NCBI RefSeq assembly: GCF_024166365.1
Contig: NC_064839.1
Coordinates: 33,740,378 to 33,804,377, forward strand
Direction: 5' to 3'
Source of the DNA: Elephas maximus indicus
Taxonomy: Eukaryota; Chordata; Mammalia; Proboscidea; Elephantidae
DNA length: 64,000 bases
Within the stretch, counting starts at the first letter, position 1. The number at the start of each line of letters is the position of its first letter. Of this stretch, positions 47,501 to 58,582 are shown in pieces. The notes beneath the pieces are model-generated. The model was not told the DNA's origin and ran no database searches. It worked only from the letters and a program-made list of their open reading frames with translations. The translations under genes were made by a program, and so were the position numbers.

Positions 47501-50500
47501 TTGCAGGGTGGTTGTACCTAACTGCTTAAGCACATAGTGAGAACTCAAGCATTAACCTGCCTCCCACCCTATCTGGGGATGCTTGTAAGAGATGCAGGGG
47601 GTGGGGCGTGGGGAGGGGAAGAGACATGTCACTGGCAGTTAGTCATTAGAAATGTATGTAGCAGTGCCGAATGTTTCCTACTTTAACTTTGTTGGAAACA
47701 CTACTCCTCATCTTCATTTCCAATCACCTTCTCAGGGACCCACCGATTCTCTGCCACTCTATCAAGATTCTTGACTATGTAAAACACGAGGGTTCTGAGG
47801 CATCCAGATCTGAGCCCCAGCTGTGATCCCCAGGCACGCTCACTGTCTGCACACCCCCCAGTCCACGTGCACTCACACGTCCACATCACACAGGTTGCAG
47901 TGCAGGTCTTCAATGACGTGTGCGTGCTGGCTACGGTTGAAGACCGGCAGGGGCCCTGTGTAGCTCTTGTCCCGCACGTTGGCATCTGCTGGATCGATGG
48001 AGACAGCAGTCAGGTGTACCACAAGGTGGCCGGCAAAGATGGCGCCCATGCACTAGCCCATCAGGTTAAAGACTCTCTCCACACTCTGCCAGCTGGGAGC
48101 CCCACACCCACTTCCCATGGCCCAAGAACTACTCTCCACTCCACCTTCCATAAGTAGTTCTCTCCTCTACCCCTGTGCCGTCTCTTACCTCCAGCCAAGA
48201 CCCACCCCATCAGATCCATGCCCAAGATGAAAGAGGACAGGGGCTATCTGGTAATGGAACTCATGTGCCAGAACTGCCTGCCTGCCCGCCTGCCTGCCTG
48301 CCTGTCTGCCTGCCTCTGAGAGGCCTGAACACAGGACCCTGGCCTCACTGCTCTGGGTCTGGCTCAGGCCCTGGCTCATCTGCTTTCAGATTCTAAATGT
48401 TGAAGTGAGACTTGAAGAAATCATCTCCTAAGGCTCAGGGACCCAAAGTTTAAGTTCTTTTACAGGAAGTCAGCTCGAAAAGGGAAACTCCATCCCTCTC
48501 AGGAGCTGGGTCAGATTGAGAATCACCTGCAGAGGCTCACACACCTGCTGCCTCCCTCACCTGGAGTTCAGGCATTTGGAGCCTTGGGTTCAGTATCTGA
48601 GATGGCCTGACACGTTCAGTGCCTGGCCAGGTGCAGTATGGCTAATTTCTGGAGCTGAAATGCAGCTCTTCCAGGCCTTATCTGCTCAATGATTGGACCA
48701 AACACTGGAGACAAGTATGTTGACAACTTGCAGTAAAGTCTGAATATGTAAAAACCCACTAACAGGTTCCACCATCCATCCATCCATCCATCCATCCATG
48801 CACTTACCCACCCACCCATCCACCCATCCACCCACCCATCCATCCATCTGTCCATGATACTCCATCATCCTGTTGCCAGCCAGGCCATCATTCTTCTATC
48901 ATCCATTATCCCTCCATCATTCATCCTCCATCCATCATCCAACCCCTTTCCTCTCTTCCTTCTCCAACTCCCAGCTGCCAAATTCTCCTGCATGTCTGCA
49001 TGAGCCAGGCTCTGCCCTACCACAGCTGACAGAGAACCCCCGTGGCCCACCACTGACCTTTCTATCCCTACAGCCAATGCAATGGCTCAGGCCTTTACAC
49101 CCTGCCTGGGTGACCCCACGGTCTCCCGAATCTGTCCCTCCTGTCTGGCTGACCTTCACATGGCTCCTAGATAATCTTTTAAAAACTTAAGGGCCTCCCT
49201 GCATAAACTCCTTCGATGCCTCTCAATATCTCTCAAGTTAAAGTTCACTCTTCAGCTTAATGCCAAGATTCTTTTTGCTGCGGTTCTTCCCAAGCCTCTC
49301 TGGTCTCACCAACTACTGCTTCTCGCCATTTCAGCCTCTCTTCAGACAAACTGTTTGTGCTGACAGTCAGTTTCCTGCCTGCCCCAACACTTTTCCCACC
49401 CCACCCCACCCCGTGATTCATTCATTCAACTGTTTCCTGAGGTCTTTCTCTGTGCCAGGCACTGACTGAGGGATGTAGCAGGAGCAAGAAAGACTTGGTC
49501 CTTAGGCCCAAAGGGCCTACAGCCTGTTAGAAAACACAGACTCTAACCAAATAACAGGTACTCCAGTGAAGAGAGCTCATGGGACTACACAAGTTAGGAG
49601 CTGGGCGGCCTTGGCTAGTCTGACGGGGTCTGGAAGGCTTCCCTGAGGAAGTGTGTCATCTTAACTGAGATCTGGAGAAGGAATGAATAGCAGGGACCTG
49701 GCAGGCAATGTAAAGAGGAAAGGGGCTTCGTTGTGGCTGCCAGGAGCAGCCAGGTCCCCAACCAGGAGGCGGCTGACACATGGCTCCAGCTCATGGATGC
49801 CGTGCAAGAATGAGGGCCCCTGTCACCAAGGTCTGGCTTTTAAAAAGAAACCAAAAACCTAGATTTTGAGGTGAGATCTCCCAATTTTTAAGTGTTGACA
49901 AGGAAATAAAGAATTTTAAAATGAACCTGTGGAAGGAGAACTTAAAAGTTGTGTGTTAAGTCATCCTTCGATTAAAAAAAAAAAAATCTGCAGGCCACAC
50001 TGACGCGTGGGCTGCCAGTTCTTGGCCTCTGACTTAGCTGGGGGTTAGGGGTGGGGACAAAGGTGAGGGGTTTCCAGGCAAAGACCAACCACTGTCAAAA
50101 TACAGAGAACAGAGGAAATAATGCAAGAGGTTGGGGAGGCAGGCTGAGACCTGAATGTGCAGGACTTTGAAGGCCATGTAAGGACCTTGAACCTCATTCC
50201 TTAAGGCAGGAGGAACCTCTTAGAGGGCTTTAAGCTGGGGAACACGTGATCAAACATGTGTTTCTGAAAGATCACTCTGGCTGCAGTGGCGCAAATGGAT
50301 GGGCAGGGGATGAGAGTGTTTGCAGGGAGAACTGTTTGGAAACTAAATGGTCATCTAGGTGAGAGAGACACTGGGTAGTGGAGAGAAAAGTGGGGCCAAT
50401 TCCCTAGCCATTCAGGATACTAGCTAAGCCATCAGACTGGATGACTGGATACAGGAAATGCAGGAGAGGGAGGAGTGAGCCCACGGTGACCTGAGCACTG

Positions 50501-53500
50501 ACTACAGGAAACGGGAGCTGGGAGCAGGCAGGGGTGCAGCTGGGCACGTAGTCATGTTGTATGCGTGGCCCTCCTCCTGCACCCCACCTGCTGTATGAGC
50601 CTCTATCCCATATTTACCGCATGGTCTTTACTTGTGGTCTCCAAACCACAAGTTTTTCCCTGGCTGGAGGCTGAGCAGCCTAGGCTGAGGTGTGCCTTAC
50701 TCATCTTTTCATCTTTAGCACCCTGGATAGTTCCAGGTGGGTACCTGGTACACACCACTACCCAGCCTCATCCCTTAGGGGTCTGCGGGTGTCTGCAGAA
50801 AGATGAAGGCTTTAATGGAAGGAAGGAGAACTGTACAGACCTGGAAATGGGGTGCCAGACCAGGGGCTCTGGGAGCCTCTACACTGCCCAAAGCAGATGG
50901 ACACTGAATAAGGAAGACAAAACCCCTCAGAGCCATCCCACATCCTCACTCAGGCTGCCTGAGCAGCCCTCAGTGCCTGGCACCTATAAACAAAACAAAC
51001 CAGTTGCTATCAAGTCAATTCATGGAAACCTCATGTGTGTCAGAGTAGATCTGTGTTCCATAGTGTTTTCAGTGGTTGTTTTTTTTTTTTTTTTTTTTTT
51101 TTTTAACAGATACCTAGGCCTTTCTTCTGTAGATAGCTAGGCCTCTGGGTAGACTTTAACCACCAACCTCTCAGTTATCAGCCAAGCATGTGAACCATCT
51201 GTACTACCGAGGAACTCTCTGGCACCTAGAAGTACACAATAAATGCTACTCTTATTTACTGTGAGTTGCTCTGATCCTGCTCTCTGCAAACCACAAAGTT
51301 ATTAACCTGGCTTCCCAGGTGCCCTGACAGCAGAAACCCTGGTAATCCTGAGTGAGGGATGTGCCCCTTCCAGATCAGGGAAGCACTAACGCCTGTCAGT
51401 CACCTCAGGGCAAGTCCAATTTTTCACTGACAGAGCTGATTACAAAACTCCAGGTCCTAGTGAACCAGTGACACTGGTGGTGTATGAATACAACTCTCTC
51501 TAGGGGCCTTCTCCATATCTGCCCTTGTAATCCACTGGCCCAGAGCTCCACTGCTCCCCAAGAAAGCGTGCTCACCTTATGGCTCATGTATTCCGGCTCA
51601 GACACACATCCTTACGTGCTTTTTGTGCCCACCCCAGGAACAGGGAGGAACCCTCCCTGTCAGGCAGAGGAGGCTGAGGCCTGGGGCTTAGAGAGTTGGC
51701 CCCAAGCTCAGATGCTGACTCCATGCCCCAACCTTTCAAGCTCATGCCTGCCAACCACCCACAGCTGGTCCTAGTCCTCCTCTCCAGGGAATCTTCTCCA
51801 TGAAGTACACGTTCACCAGGGCACACTCTCATAGGCACCTCTGGACAAGGGACTCAAAGCCATCTGCTACTCCCCAACCCCGTGGCCTTGCGGCCAGTTC
51901 TCTGCACCTGGGGGTCATGGCCAGGGCTGGGAAGTCTACATTTGCCACTATTCCCAGGCCTCCAGGGCATCCCCATCCCAGCCTCTTGCCACATGCAACC
52001 TTACTCTAAAAGGGTCTGATATACAAAATCAATGTGCTCCCAAACAGTCCTGGCATAGTACAATAATCTGTCCGTAAATAGAACCACATTTTAAATGTAC
52101 CAGAAACTTACTATGTAAAAGAATTCTACTGTGACTCTCTTTGAAAAGTGAAAAATTCTTTCATAAATGGAATAATTACTCCCTTATTGATTCTTTGTTT
52201 AGCTCTGGATACAATTAGCTCAAAGACAGCTTTAAGGCTCTCTTCCTCTGTAATACCACTGGTGGTACCTCAGTTGATGAGAGTCACAACCATGTGGGGC
52301 TTTAAATGCTCCAAGGGACTTTCAGTCTGTCCACTTACCCCATGGAGGGGCAGGGGTGGAGAGGTCAGGTGGGGGCTGGAAGCCAGGCGAGTGAGCAGCT
52401 AGTCCACATGACAGAGACAGGCCCACCCTGCCCTGCCCCACCCTGCTCTCTGAGCTCTGAGCCCAGCTTAAGACCTCGGCTGTGTCGGCCCACCCAGCAC
52501 ACCCTCTTCCCTATGTCAGCCCCACACTCTCCCAAGGATACAGCATAGCCAGCAGGCACCCAATGGTGAGGCAGGAGGGGCACCAGGATCCCAAAGCCAA
52601 TCACAGCGAAGAAGAGGTACAGCAGCCAGGCCACAATCTGGAGCGGGTGAGGGGGCCAACTCCACCCATTCCGGCGGGACCGCTGGCCCTGCAGCTCCGG
52701 GGAGGGTCCACTGGCCTGTGCAGATGCCGTCCACACACTCTTCTCCGGGGCCGTCTTGTTGGAGGGCTTGTTGCAGATGTTCATCTCCAGAGGGAGAAAG
52801 AGCAGGGACAGCATTAGCCTGAGCAGGCCATGGCCAGAGCCCAGGCCCCATGCTTGCAGCCAGGTTTCAGCAGCAGAGGAACAGGGTGGGGTGTGAAGCC
52901 ATCCTCCAGCTACTTTGCAGGGGCACCTGGGATCCTAGCACAACGTGGATGGGCAGGGGGTGGAGGGTGCTATCTGGGTGATGGTCTCCAGCCCTCCAGG
53001 GCTATTCAGGACACAGTGTGGCTGTCCATTACTCAAAGTGCTCTGTCTCCACAGCCATCAAAATTAAACTCAATAAGACATGTTCTCATCTGGTAACAAG
53101 ATCAGGCTGGGCCAGAGCAATGAGAACACAAGCTGATTCTGTTAGGATTAGTCATTTCCGTCCTGAGGCCCAACTGTAATTGTAGAGAGGGCCCTTGCCC
53201 TGTAAGGGAACAGGAAGTGGGTTGCTGAGAAGGGGGACCTGGCTTCTGGCCCTCAGCAGTCCCTTTAGAACTGAAAGACCCTGACCCATCTCCTCCCTGC
53301 ATCAGAGGGGCTGCCTGAGGCTTCTTGGCTGGGAGGGGCCAGCACACTGGATGGAGGGGAGGGTCCCTCTTCGGTTCTCTCCAGCAAATGACCATGTTTC
53401 TCTAAATTAATCTGGGCCTGGTGCACCGAGAACCGAAAGGTGTCACCACTGGGCTGGTGCCCTTTGACTAATTGAGGGAGCCCAGGGAAGCCAGGTCGTG

Positions 53501-54131
53501 GCCAGAGCCCTACCCACCAGACAACACCAAACCTCTCTGTTCCTGCCACCCTTCGGCCCAAGGGCTGGCCTGGTGGCCAAAGTTACATGCATGGCAGGCA
53601 GGGGTGGGCCTGTTGTTACAGGAGAAAGATCCCCGCCCCAGGATCTCCTGGGCCTGAGCTGGGACTATAGCCCAAGCAGGCAGTGCCACATTCAGGGAGA
53701 TAGGCCAGCTAGGAGCTCTTGGCAGGATGGTCAGGAGCTGCGGACAAAACCCTGGTGGCTGGGCTCTCCTTTCAGGAGCCCATGCCTGTGAAAGGGGGGA
53801 CTAAGCCAAAAGGGTATGGCAGACCCCACTACAGCAATCTGCCTGGAATGCTCTCCTCACTTCTCAGCTCAACAAAATGGGACTTGACCTTCAGGACCTG
53901 CTATAAATGTCCCTCATCCAGAAAGCCTTGCCTGATGCCCCAAGCAGACTTAAGGGGCCCTTGTGCTGAGTTCTTACTGAGCAAGTCACCATCGCCTTTG
54001 GAGCCCAGCGCCAGCCCCGTGCTGGCCTCCCTGTTAACCCAGCTTGCCCCAATGGCAGCAAATGTGCTGCGATTCATTCACCTGTCTCCCGACCCCACCC
54101 CGCCAAGTACCCAGAACCGTACCTTGTACAT
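41093..54131 (-). CDS. ZDHHC1: ZDHHC1, DHHC-type palmitoyltransferase (complete CDS)
   Basis: Eleven minus-strand coding exons join with consistent phases: 54123-54131, 52542-52784, 47877-48052, 46177-46278, 45680-45804, 45440-45598, 45110-45222, 42134-42216, 41843-41936, 41693-41713 (microexon created by a duplication; may be skipped) and 41093-41563. The protein starts [13 protein letters not shown] and would be 531 residues with the microexon, 524 without. Order seen: TM1 ([17 protein letters not shown]), TM2 ([16 protein letters not shown]), the Cys-rich domain with catalytic DHHC in [17 protein letters not shown]3 ([18 protein letters not shown]), TM4 ([19 protein letters not shown]), the TTxE motif as TTYE, and a long cytosolic tail rich in Pro, Arg and Ser. 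Family knowledge: DHHC enzymes attach palmitate to protein cysteines by a ping-pong mechanism; human ZDHHC1 is an endomembrane protein linked to STING and p53. All Cys-rich-domain residues I can check are present, so it is probably active. Confidence 0.95.
41564..41692 (-). other. ZDHHC1 129-nt intron, exitron-like (left copy)
   Basis: It runs GTAGGAGCG...TCTCCGCAG on the minus strand. It is 129 nt, a multiple of three, with no stop in the coding frame. Retaining it would add 43 residues ([14 protein letters not shown]...) without a frameshift. The right copy at 41714-41842 is identical. Confidence 0.7.
41693..41713 (-). CDS. ZDHHC1: ZDHHC1 possible duplicated microexon
   Basis: 21 nt between an exact copy of the downstream acceptor (TGTCTCCGCAG) and an exact copy of the upstream donor (CAG|GTAGGA). 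It reads KKRKRPQ, seven codons in frame. It exists only because of the 150-bp tandem duplication. Whether it is spliced in, skipped, or an assembly artefact cannot be told from sequence. Confidence 0.45.
41843..41936 (-). CDS. ZDHHC1: ZDHHC1 exon (tail)
   Basis: 94 nt after acceptor CCCCCCTCAG, ending CCCCAG|GTAGGA. It reads [20 protein letters not shown] through RIRPQ. The acceptor was chosen because it alone gives the phase that continues into the long 3' frame; a different acceptor would use another open frame here. Confidence 0.7.
42134..42216 (-). CDS. ZDHHC1: ZDHHC1 exon (tail)
   Basis: 83 nt, acceptor CCCTTCACCAG, donor GTGAGT. It encodes [20 protein letters not shown] and ends NVE in phase 2. 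Confidence 0.9.
42217..45109. other. ZDHHC1 intron
   Basis: GC-rich, with MIR pieces and the dispersed 155-bp duplication. Many ORFs over 80 codons on both strands are composition artefacts. Confidence 0.5.
42880..44052. repeat. Dispersed direct duplication of ~155 bp (two copies)
   Basis: Copy 1 about 42880-43032 and copy 2 about 43899-44052 share CTCTGTAAAATGGGA, ACCCTCTGGGTAGG, ATGGACAGAAGAGCAGAA and ATGCCCTTGCTGCTGGCACA at an offset near 1.02 kb, in a ZDHHC1 intron. Confidence 0.85.
45110..45222 (-). CDS. ZDHHC1: ZDHHC1 exon (TTxE motif)
   Basis: 113 nt, acceptor CCCGACCCTCAG, donor GTATAG. It encodes [20 protein letters not shown], then [15 protein letters not shown] is the conserved post-TM4 TTxE motif. 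Confidence 0.94.
45440..45598 (-). CDS. ZDHHC1: ZDHHC1 exon (TM4)
   Basis: 159 nt, acceptor TGCCCTGCAG, donor GTAAGT. It encodes [20 protein letters not shown], then the hydrophobic [20 protein letters not shown] and FHIYL. Confidence 0.95.
45680..45804 (-). CDS. ZDHHC1: ZDHHC1 exon (TM3)
   Basis: 125 nt, acceptor TGGGCCCAG, donor GTCAGT. It encodes [20 protein letters not shown], then [21 protein letters not shown]. Confidence 0.94.
46177..46278 (-). CDS. ZDHHC1: ZDHHC1 exon (DHHC catalytic core)
   Basis: 102 nt, acceptor CTCCCCCCGCAG, donor GTGAGA. It encodes [20 protein letters not shown] followed by [14 protein letters not shown]. The catalytic cysteine (the C of DHHC) and the zinc-binding cysteines are intact. 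Confidence 0.97.
47280..47560 (+). repeat. Two adjacent MIR SINEs
   Basis: Two MIR cores in a row: CTAGCTGTGTGACCTGGAGC then CAGTAGCTGTGTGACTCCAG, each followed by a GCCTCTC..GCCT phrase. Confidence 0.7.
47877..48052 (-). CDS. ZDHHC1: ZDHHC1 exon (TM2)
   Basis: 176 nt, acceptor GATGGGCTAG, donor GTGAGT. It encodes [20 protein letters not shown], then [15 protein letters not shown] and the first Cys-rich-domain cysteines in [10 protein letters not shown]. Confidence 0.93.
48276..48318. repeat. (CCTG)n microsatellite
   Basis: About ten imperfect CCTG/CCCG/TCTG units. Confidence 0.95.
48768..48950. repeat. (CCAT)n microsatellite with decay
   Basis: CCATCCATCCATCCATCC at 48770-48800, then CCACCCATCCACCCATCC, fading into ATCATCC-type repeats to about 48.95 kb. 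Confidence 0.95.
49400..50400 (+). repeat. Ancient interspersed repeat, same type as at 15 kb
   Basis: TGAGGAAGTGTGTCATCTTA, TTTGAAGGCCATGTAAGGAC and GATCACTCTGGCTGCAGTGG match the phrases of the family at 15-17 kb. Lies in the ZDHHC1 intron between 48052 and 52542. Confidence 0.5.
50985..51222 (-). mobile_element. AfroSINE, longer subtype
   Basis: Diverged minus copy (ATCAAGTCAATTCATGG...CAGAGTAGATCTG...GCCAAGCATGTGAACCATC) with an internal T-run of about 24 at 51079. Confidence 0.8.
52542..52784 (-). CDS. ZDHHC1: ZDHHC1 exon (TM1)
   Basis: 243 nt, acceptor CTCCCTCTGGAG, donor GTATCC. It encodes [18 protein letters not shown], then [19 protein letters not shown] and a hydrophobic TM1, ending GYA. 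If the upstream 47-nt exon is not used, its first ATG could itself start translation. Confidence 0.94.
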
Positions 54132-54169
54132 AATAGATGCTCAGTAAATGTTTGCTGACTTGAAAACAT
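53830..54169 (+). repeat. L2 LINE 3' end
   Basis: ATCTGCCTGGAATGCTCTCC, AAAGCCTTGCCTGATGCCC and the 3' terminal phrase TACATAATAGATGCTCAGTA mark an L2 in plus orientation. Its antisense strand supplies the candidate ZDHHC1 start exon. Confidence 0.75.
54123..54169 (-). CDS. ZDHHC1: ZDHHC1 start exon, derived from antisense L2
   Basis: A candidate 47-nt exon. The minus strand shows acceptor TTCCTTTTATTTCAG, then 38 nt of leader, then ATG TAC AAG (54131-54123) and GT at 54122-54121 (GTACGG). MYK is exactly the N-terminus I recall for human ZDHHC1, and it splices in frame to MNICNK. The exon lies in the antisense 3' end of an L2 element. An upstream ATG opens the exon out of frame. No RNA evidence; the match of peptide, acceptor and phase is the support. 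Confidence 0.7.
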
Positions 54170-56310
54170 CTGAAATAAAAGGAAATGTGGGTGTGGATGT
54201 GGAATCATCTAGCCTGAAGCCATCTGGCCCCCACTACCTTGCCTTCAGTCCTTCCACCCCTGCCCCTATTCCACAAGCCGCCCCCTGACTGGCTAAGACC
54301 TGAACGGTCACACTTAGGCAGTCTGCCCTTCATCCCACCCAGGGCTCAGAGCCTCCTGAAAAGCCAAGCCGGGCACATCTGTAGTCACCTCTGAGTAGCC
54401 TCACCTCAAAGTTAAATGGAGTGATCTTAGTTTTCACCCAGGACCCAAGTGGACTCCTTTGGTCACTTGCCTTGTCTTCAATAGGCAGCAGCAAAAGGTG
54501 GAAAAAGAGGCCCTGCTTTGGAGGTTCAACTCCTGGCTTTGCACTTACGGGCTGTATGTCTTTGTGACCCACCTCATCTCAGAGCCTGAGTTTCCTTATC
54601 TGAAAACGGGGTGGGATGCCTAGCTATGGCTGTATAGGAAAAGCCCTGACGGACACACAAGTGGTCACTAAGTGGCAGAAGTTATAAGTACCTTTAAAAT
54701 AGCTCTCTGGTTCCTCCTCCTTTCTCTAGTCCGAGCCCACTGCACCTGGATATTCTACGAGGTATAAGTCCGAAGTAACGATGTCGGTTAGAATTGCTCT
54801 TTTAAGTCCGTGGCCCAGAGGGAATGCAGTGCCTTAAGAGCGGGGCCACTGGATCATTATTCTAAACTTGCCACTGATCAAAGGCGACAAAGGTGATCAA
54901 AAAGCTGGCATCATTTTCTTTTGAATGTCCCCAGAGGTAGCAAATCTTTGTCCTTTGAGAGTGGCCTTAATTTTTGGAAACAGTCAAAGGTTATCCAGGT
55001 CAAGCCTTGTGAATAGTTGAGCTGGGTCACTCCACTCTGGGCAAATCCCTGTGGTTTGCACAGCAGCCCTCCAGTGACACCAGCTCCAGGGCAACCACTT
55101 TGAAGAGATCCATGGACTCAGGTCCTGCCACAAACAGCCTCAGGGGGCGGCTCTCACTCCAAATCAGGGCATCCTCAGCCCAGAGGCCCTACCTGTCCGA
55201 GGCTGTGGAGGTGGGGACAGTGCTATCCCAGAACTCCCTCGAGTAGTGGCAGCGCTCCAGAACAGACACTCCAAGCTGGCCAGGAGGCACACCGCCTGCC
55301 CCAACAGCCAGCTCCAGCCAACTCTTAACAACTGATGACATCTTCTCTTATAGAGTTGGTGGCCACAAGCTCTTTTGGCCCGAAAGATTTTGATTAAAAG
55401 GCCTGGGGAGGTGGGAGAGGATCCAAGATGGGACCCAAGGCCCACAGATGGGACCAAGCACTGTCACCAGGCCCAGGGATGCCTCTGGCTGCCCCTCCCC
55501 TCTCAGCACTTCTCCCGGAGACCAGATTGGAGGGCATGTGGTTCTGTTCTCCAACAGTGCGGCCAGCTTGGGCTCTTACACCTGGGCCCATTCAGCACTT
55601 GTTGGGGCCCAGTCCCCTGTGTGTGCAGAGGGCACTTCCTTTCTGGGACCTGACAGACACCAACAAAACCAGGACCATGGATGAGCAGATATTCTGGCAG
55701 CCCCCACAGGGTTGGTCATTCACTGTGACCAGAACACAGGGGGATGGGTTTGTATGTGTGGAGGGGGCAGGGAGCAATGAAAGAGAAGCCTGGAGGGTCT
55801 GCAGGCATCGGATCACATGGGCCTTTTCCAGCTCCAGGAAAGAGCGACCGTGAGTCAACAGAAGTCTAAGGCAGGGCAGGACACAATGGTGGTGGGTGTT
55901 GTAGAAAGCTTTCTCACCACAGTGGAGAGGAGGGCATTAGCAAGAGGGGAAAGTGTGTGGGGGAGGTGACATCACAGCAGGAGTGGTCCTGGGAGGGCAG
56001 CAGCCCAGCAGCCCTATGCTTGTTGAGGTGAAAAAGTCCAAACCCTGGAGAGACTGCGGGCATCCCTAGATTCCCACAAGAAGTCTGAGGATTTCAGGAA
56101 ATGTTCAACTCAATCACCGAAGACAGTTTGTGGGGCGAGGCTGGGGAACTGGGGTGGGAGAGAGATGGAGTCAGAGGAGAAGGTGACAGGGATGAAGCAA
56201 GGGCTCAGAGTGCCAGGGAGCCCTGACCGACCAACCAGGAGAGGCAAGTTGGAGCCAGAGAAGAGGGCTGGGCCTGGAGACAGAGCCTGCCTGGTGGCTT
56301 CTGCACAGCT

Positions 56311-56442
56311 GAGGAACCCCAGGCCAACTTCATACATCACCTCTTTGGGTCCCTCCTGTTGTGCTGCTCACACATTGAGGAAACCCAGGCCAACTTCATA
56401 CACCACCTCTTTGAGACTCTCCTCTTCTCATCTTTCAAAAAA
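56311..56442. repeat. 66-bp tandem duplication
   Basis: GAGGAACCCCAGGCCAACTT at 56311 recurs as GAGGAAACCCAGGCCAACTT at 56377, both followed by CATACA(T/C)(C/-)ACCTCTTTG. Confidence 0.85.
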
Positions 56443-56449
56443 GTTAGCT

Positions 56450-56760
56450 GGAAGTCAACTTGGAAATGTCCACCAAACTTTAGGACACATATGCCCTTTG
56501 GGCCAGATATTCCATGTCCGGTATTTCTTCTATATGCATGCTCATAAAGGACACAAAGATTTATTACAGTGTTGCCTGTAGTAATAAAAGTCCAAAAACT
56601 ATCTAAACGAACTATGGCACACCCACAGAAGAGAATGCTATGCAGCGTCAGTAACAATGAGATCTGAAATGACCTTTGATACAGGGTTAAGCGAAAAAGT
56701 GAGGCGTAGGATAGTTGTTGAATGAGCTACTGAGTAAGAATGGAGGGGGACATAGAAACA
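56450..56760 (+). repeat. Old L1 ORF2 3' fragment
   Basis: TGTTGCCTGTAGTAATAAAA, CTATGGCACACCCACAGAAG and AATGCTATGCAGCGTCAGTA are diverged L1 ORF2-end phrases. Confidence 0.65.
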
Positions 56761-57359
56761 TCTAGATTCCTAGACGCACAGATTCTCTCCGGAAGGCTGT
56801 GCACAGGACCAGACAGAGGAGTAGCCTTATGGAAAGAGAGCTAGCAGACCGAGGGCTGGAGGTGAGGCAGAGACTGGCTTTTTACTGTGTATTCCTTGGT
56901 ACTGTTTGAATTTTTTTTTACTACGTGCATGCACTGCTTTTGAAAAAACCTGAAGTCAAATAATAACTAAAGGGTATCGCCTCTTGCCCTCCTGGCCCCA
57001 CTGGGCTGCCATGTGCCCTGCACGGCACCAAACAAGGAACTCCGTGCCTAACAACCAGGTAACAAGAGTGCTCCGTTTCAGTTAAATACTCTCGCACTCT
57101 TGAAAGCAATTCTGGGTTGCTCAGCTACAGGGCTACGAGGAAGAGTCACAGAACTCCCTACAAGCTGCTGCAGGTCTTGTCAAAGCTGGAACCAGACAAC
57201 CAGACAGCACAGAGGAGGTGCCAGGCCTCGGCCAAGACCCGTTGAGCTCCCAATATCTCATAGAACTTGAAGGGAAAGTACACTCCGAGGAAGGTTTTGT
57301 TACCAACCGTCTTTTCTTTCTGCTAGAGGATTTGTGGCTGCCGTGTGAGTCATTTTCAA

Positions 57360-57940
57360 TGGATGTTGTTGTTGTTAGATGCTTTCGAGTCCGTTTCAAC
57401 TCAGTGACCCTATATGCAACAGAATGAAACACTCCCTGGTCCTGCAACACCCTCACAATTGTTGCTGTGATATGTTTGAGCCCATTGTTGCAGTCACTGT
57501 GTCAATCTGTCTCATTGAAGGTCTTCCTCTTTTTTGCTGACCCTCTACTTTACCAAGTAGATGTCCCTCTCCAGGGACTGGTCCCTTCCGATAACATGTC
57601 CAAAGTACGTGAGACGAAGTCTTGCCATTCTTGCTTCTAGGGAGCATCCTGGCTGTACTTCTAAGACAGATTTGTTTGTTCTTCTGGCAGTCTACGATAT
57701 ATTCAATATTCTTCACCAACGCCATAATTCAAAGGCATCGATTCTTCTTTGGACTTCCTTATTCATTGTCCAGCTTTCACATGCATATGAAGTACATGAA
57801 AATACTACGGCTTGGGTCAGGTAAATCTTAGTTCTCAAGGTGACAGCTTTGCTTTTCAACAATTTAAAGAGGCCTTTTGCAGCAGATCTGCCCAATGAGT
57901 TAACGTGGTCTGCAAACATTTTCTGAGCCATTCTCCTCCT
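57360..57940 (-). mobile_element. AfroRTE 3' fragment
   Basis: Minus-strand match to the 3' end of the RTE at 23.1-23.7 kb (CTGGACAATGAATAAGGAAG, GAGGGTCAGCAAAAAAGAGG), 5'-truncated. Confidence 0.88.
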
Positions 57941-58384
57941 GAAGCAACCACTGCAAACTGTTTCGGATCTAAGTTGGGCCAAGGAAAGAGGGCAAGGAGG
58001 AGGGAGCAACATGGAGCAGGATCAAGGCCAATGAAGGGAGGCAAGGGTTGTTGATTTTAAACAGGAAATCAACTCACATGATTGTAGGTGCAAGCCTTGG
58101 GGAACACCCACCAAGAAACAGTCATTAAAAAAATAGTTGTGACAGAACAAAGTAAGAAAAACAAAAATCAAAACAAAACAAAAAAACTGGCCAATTAAGT
58201 ACCACTGTGGCTTTTATCACATCTGGTGATTATCTGTTTACTAACCAGTCTCCCACAACGAACCACATGTTCCACAAAAGCAGGGACCACCCCGACCCAT
58301 CTCTGAGCCTAGCTCTCCTCCAGGAGGGGAAGTTGAGCCACTTCTTAACCATTTGCAATGCCAATCCTCCGCCACTGCTCCCCT

Positions 58385-58582
58385 ACAGTGCTCCTGTGAT
58401 AATCATAACCATCACTAGCATTTGGAGGGCACTTCCTCTGAGCCAGGCACTGCCCTAAGTGCTTTGACAGAACTAGTTTATTCACTCATACCAGCTACAG
58501 GGTAGGTCCTATCATTATCCCCTTTCACAGATAAGGACACTGAGGCTCAGTGAGACCAGATAAGTTCCTCTAGGAGGCACAG
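58385..58582 (-). repeat. MIR SINE
   Basis: TCTGAGCCAGGCACTGCCCT and CACAGATAAGGACACTGAGG; its right end was the target of the next SINE insertion. Confidence 0.65.

Larger units (their letters stand above)
48053..52541. other. ZDHHC1 intron
   Basis: Holds two microsatellites, an ancient repeat, one AfroSINE, and unique sequence at 51.2-52.5 kb without a recognised function. Confidence 0.5.
54170..58384. other. ZDHHC1 5' intron
   Basis: MIR-like sequence at 54.53-54.7 kb, unique sequence to 56.3 kb, then the 66-bp duplication, an old L1 and an RTE fragment. No exon recognised. Confidence 0.45.

Noticed and set aside
48276-48950. CRISPR-like short repeats
   Set aside because: They are simple tetranucleotide microsatellites in a mammalian intron, with no spacer structure.
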